Assembly: GCA_041920465.1 (NCBI GenBank)
Contig: JBHGXW010000065.1
Span: 1-15,598 of the forward strand
DNA length: 15,598 nucleotides
From: Brevibacillus_H sp041920465
GTDB lineage: Bacteria > Bacillota > Bacilli > Brevibacillales > Brevibacillaceae
Reading direction: 5' to 3'
In this document: positions 14,064 through 15,598 of the stretch, piece by piece
How positions within the stretch are numbered: the first letter of the stretch is position 1
How the letters are laid out: each line of letters begins with the position of its first letter
Notes under the pieces: generated by a model
The model's database searches: none
Seen by the model: only the letters and a program-made list of their open reading frames with translations
What the model was told of the DNA's origin: nothing
Translations under genes and position numbers: made by a program

Positions 14064-14133
14064 CAGGAACAGAAGCGTTGCCGAAATGGTTAAAAGCTGA
14101 ATCCCCGTACCATTCTCCTCCTAATGCCCCTTC

Positions 14134-14207
14134 TAAATTCTCCTTATAAATTCTCCTTCTAAATTCTTATAAATTCTTCTTCTAAATTCTTCTCCTAAAT
14201 TCTCCTG
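14134..14207. repeat. 13-bp minisatellite with Shine-Dalgarno-like units
   Basis: TAAATTCT occurs on the plus strand at 14134, 14147, 14160, 14170, 14183 and 14196: six units at a 13-base period, except one of 10. A seventh, degenerate unit reaches the stop codon of the upstream gene (14208). On the coding (minus) strand each unit reads AGGAGAATTTA or AGAAGAATTTA, so the mRNA between these two genes carries a series of ribosome-binding-site-like motifs, ending in the real AGGAGG before 14113. Confidence 0.8.
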
Positions 14208-14624
14208 CTAAAGATCATAATCCATCACTTGAATGGTGCCGATTCTCTGAATCTCCAAGGGTCTCGCCCACTCCGGAAACAATCCCGACAAGAGAGGATA
14301 CGGCATCTCCATCTGCAGGCTAAATTCATCTTCATGGCTCCATACATCAGGGTTCGTCGTGACAATTCGTTGCACGCTGACCATCACATCCTCCGGTTTC
14401 AGGCGGTATGTTTTGCTGCCCAGCTCCTGTTGAACAAACTGTCTGAGTGCCGTTTCAATTTCGGATTCATTCTGCCCGCCATGATTGTTGACAAACTTCG
14501 CAGCCGCAAAACTAAGCTCTTGCAATTCGCTTTTCATTTGCAGTACCGTATGAACCTGGGCAACACCAACCGGTACAACAAGGAGAAGCATGATGCTTAA
14601 TAGTGTGGTAATGAATTGCCCCAT
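14208..14624 (-). CDS. Small membrane protein, possibly TadE/DUF4320-like minor pseudopilin
   Basis: 138 residues. Residues about 6-26 are one strongly hydrophobic segment (ITTLLSIMLLLVVPVGVAQV) directly followed by an amphipathic helix (LQMKSELQELSFAAAKFVNNHGG) and then a segment ETALRQFVQQELGSKTYRLKPEDVMVSV. This layout, a membrane helix running into a long soluble helix and then a small beta domain, is that of TadE-type and DUF4320 pilus-like proteins, but the usual prepilin motif is not evident. It ends with IQRIGTIQVMDYDL. The ATG at 14624 shares one base with the upstream stop (TGATG), so translation is coupled. Cytoplasmic function is unlikely; assignment to a pilus is inference. Confidence 0.6.
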   Translation of the reverse strand: MGQFITTLLSIMLLLVVPVGVAQVHTVLQMKSELQELSFAAAKFVNNHGGQNESEIETALRQFVQQELGSKTYRLKPEDVMVSVQRIVTTNPDVWSHEDEFSLQMEMPYPLLSGLFPEWARPLEIQRIGTIQVMDYDL

Positions 14625-14776
14625 CAGGTTACACCAAAATGCATGACATGCTCAAACAATCGGCTAAAAAAGCTTTTGCTGGCATCTAACAGATTCTGTT
14701 TTCCGCTGAATAGAACCGCAGCAGTAAGCGGAAGGGTTAACGCCATTAGTGCCAAGACCGTTATCAACTTGTTCAT
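14624..14776 (-). CDS. 50-residue single-span protein of unknown function
   Basis: Encodes MNKLITVLALMALTLPLTAA followed by a 30-residue tail with the amphipathic stretch LLDASKSFFSRLFEHVMHF. The first 22 residues are a membrane span or a signal peptide with an A-x-A-like site. The size is that of Flp-type pilins, but the Flp sequence signature is not evident. The ATG at 14776 comes one base after the stop of the upstream gene, with GGGGTGG of that gene's last codons as ribosome binding site. Its own stop overlaps the next start by one base. The tight packing is the main evidence that it is real; the frame stays open further upstream without a ribosome binding site. Confidence 0.65.
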   Translation of the reverse strand: MNKLITVLALMALTLPLTAAVLFSGKQNLLDASKSFFSRLFEHVMHFGVT

Positions 14777-14777
14777 T

Positions 14778-15188
14778 CTACCACCCCGGACTAAAATACT
14801 CTGACGGTCGGCTCCCCGAAAAACGGAAGACGGGTTCTCCTTCGAATAGGTAATGTACCCACTCTGAAACTTTGGACGGACGAATTTGTATTGATAAGTA
14901 GATAGATTCATTGTTTTCTTTTCGGGCCCGTATGGTTTCATCTCTCGGCCATGTACCGGCAAAGAAATCATCTTCAATCGGCTGCCAACCCATTCCCTCC
15001 ATTTTGTTGCTGTAATATTGTGCCAATTGGTTGTCCAAATAGCCGATATCCTCCATATCGTCCAGCAAGTCATGGTAAAATCCCCTCGCGATCGCCCGCT
15101 CAAGCGTATAAGTCTCCATGCAAGCTATCAATGAGAACACCGCCAGGATAACACTTATACAGATGAGGAAAACTTTAAGCTTAACCAT
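14778..15188 (-). CDS. Putative lipoprotein or pilus-like membrane protein, unknown function
   Basis: 136 residues. The N-terminus MVKLK, a hydrophobic core (residues 6-22) and LIAC at 20-23 form a plausible lipobox with C23, so it may be a lipid-anchored outer-surface protein; a plain membrane anchor is the alternative. After it comes an amphipathic helical part (TLERAIARGFYHDLLDDMEDIG) and a beta-rich part (SIYLSIQIRPSKVSEWVHYLF). The helix after the membrane segment again resembles TadE/DUF4320-type proteins. ATG at 15188 has GGAGG 5 bases upstream, and the frame's TTG at 15200 is rejected for that reason. One base separates its stop from the next gene's ATG. No specific family recognised. 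Confidence 0.65.
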   Translation of the reverse strand: MVKLKVFLICISVILAVFSLIACMETYTLERAIARGFYHDLLDDMEDIGYLDNQLAQYYSNKMEGMGWQPIEDDFFAGTWPRDETIRARKENNESIYLSIQIRPSKVSEWVHYLFEGEPVFRFSGSRPSEYFSPGW

Positions 15189-15261
15189 GTCTTCCTCCAA
15201 TCCCTTTCATTACGAACAATTTGATGGCTAAAAAAGCGAAGCGAACGCGTGACGAACCTGC

Positions 15262-15405
15262 TTAATGATAAATCAAATGTGTGGCTTGCTTCACTCGAAT
15301 CTCTTGAGTCTGTTTGACTTGTCCCTCCGGTGATGAAGACCAAACATAGCTGCACAGGCAGCCAACCAACGAAACGATGATAAGTAATGAGAGGTGCTGA
15401 GACAT
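15262..15405 (-). CDS. 47-residue single-span protein of unknown function
   Basis: Residues 5-22 (LSLLIIVSLVGCLCSYVW) form a membrane span, or a signal with a lipobox-like LVGC (C16), although the n-region has no Lys or Arg. A short polar tail, SSSPEGQVKQTQEIRVKQA, follows. The ATG at 15405 lies one base after the stop of the upstream gene (TAG-T-ATG), the same packing as elsewhere in the cassette. No strong ribosome binding site is visible, so translation may depend on coupling. Longer in-frame starts up to 15498 overlap the upstream gene and are less likely. A 73-base gap with no clear signal follows before the next gene. Confidence 0.5.
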   Translation of the reverse strand: MSQHLSLLIIVSLVGCLCSYVWSSSPEGQVKQTQEIRVKQATHLIYH

Positions 15406-15406
15406 A

Positions 15407-15598
15407 CTATCTGCTTGTATACGTTGTTCCGTTTTGGGTTGTAAACCGAATGGTCTCATTGGTTGCATCGTAGTTAAGCGATGAAACAGACGTGTCAATA
15501 TGTTCAGCCGAATTTGTTGCAGAAGGACTCAATTCATTGCCGTAAGAACTTACGCCAATCCCCAGAACCATGACACATGCTAAAAAGATGAAAAACAT
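15407..15598 (-). CDS. Secreted or membrane small protein (5' end outside the window)
   Basis: At least 63 residues: a hydrophobic segment FFIFLACVMVLGIGVSS, then a Ser/Thr/Asn-rich tail (TNSAEHIDTSVSSLNYDATN and TIRFTTQNGTTYTSR) typical of exported proteins. The ATG at 15598 coincides with the edge of the window, so the true start may lie further right and I call it partial. The tail composition (many S, T, N, few charges) resembles the exposed part of a small pilin or a surface protein. No family recognised. Confidence 0.5.
   Translation of the reverse strand: MFFIFLACVMVLGIGVSSYGNELSPSATNSAEHIDTSVSSLNYDATNETIRFTTQNGTTYTSR

Noticed and set aside
13334..14207. CRISPR array, suggested by the several repeat families
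   Set aside because: Units are adjacent without unique spacers of constant length, are AT-rich and differ in each family; no cas genes are nearby.
14778..15200. TTG start at 15200 for the 136-residue gene
   Set aside because: The GGAGG ribosome binding site overlaps these codons and serves the ATG at 15188.
15155..15355. 66-codon minus-strand frame across the 73-base gap
   Set aside because: It overlaps two better-supported genes in another frame, lacks a ribosome binding site and looks like an out-of-frame reading.

Overview
The window reads as a piece of a Gram-positive, spore-former-type genome (Firmicutes, order Bacillales; I would guess near Alicyclobacillus/Tumebacillus/Effusibacillus, but the sequence alone does not settle the genus). 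The reasons are AGGAGG-type ribosome binding sites, frequent GTG and TTG starts, consensus sigma-A promoters, and a gene order matching the Bacillus subtilis block hslO(yacC)-yacD-cysK-pabB-pabA-pabC-sul-folB-folK-yazB-dusB-lysS followed by an rRNA operon. Every gene I can support lies on the minus strand, so the region is transcribed from right to left.

Layout in transcription order. 15598-13512: a run of six small proteins, each beginning with one hydrophobic segment or signal peptide, closed by a strong terminator. None is a standard housekeeping gene; two resemble TadE/DUF4320-type minor pseudopilins. A 13-bp minisatellite rich in Shine-Dalgarno-like sequence separates the last two genes. 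13498-13234: an intergenic region crowded with repeats (AT-rich 19-bp direct repeats, a 23-bp tandem repeat, a 13-bp inverted repeat). 13233-12289: a divergent group-2-like sigma-70 factor with its own terminator. 12106-10299: hslO (Hsp33) and a membrane-anchored parvulin foldase. 10302-9239: cysK with its own promoter and terminator. 9167-7073: pabB (interrupted by a one-base frameshift) and pabA, then a terminator-like hairpin. 6931-2704: pabC-folP-folB-folK-XRE regulator-dusB. 2679-2010: greA behind a perfect consensus promoter. 1986-392: lysS with its own promoter and terminator. 296-1: tandem rRNA promoters, boxA and the first 94 bases of 16S rRNA.

Functionally, PabB and PabA (4-amino-4-deoxychorismate synthase) and PabC make p-aminobenzoate. 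FolB and FolK supply the activated pterin, and FolP joins the two to give dihydropteroate. DusB (tRNA dihydrouridine), LysS, GreA and the rRNA operon belong to the translation/transcription machinery. HslO and the parvulin are protein-quality factors, and CysK makes cysteine.

The parts outside the conserved block are the most interesting: the small secreted/pilus-like cassette, the unusual sigma factor beside it, and the repeat families around both. Two open frames (pabB, and the gene at 13512) each look exactly one base short, which is either real gene damage or sequencing error.
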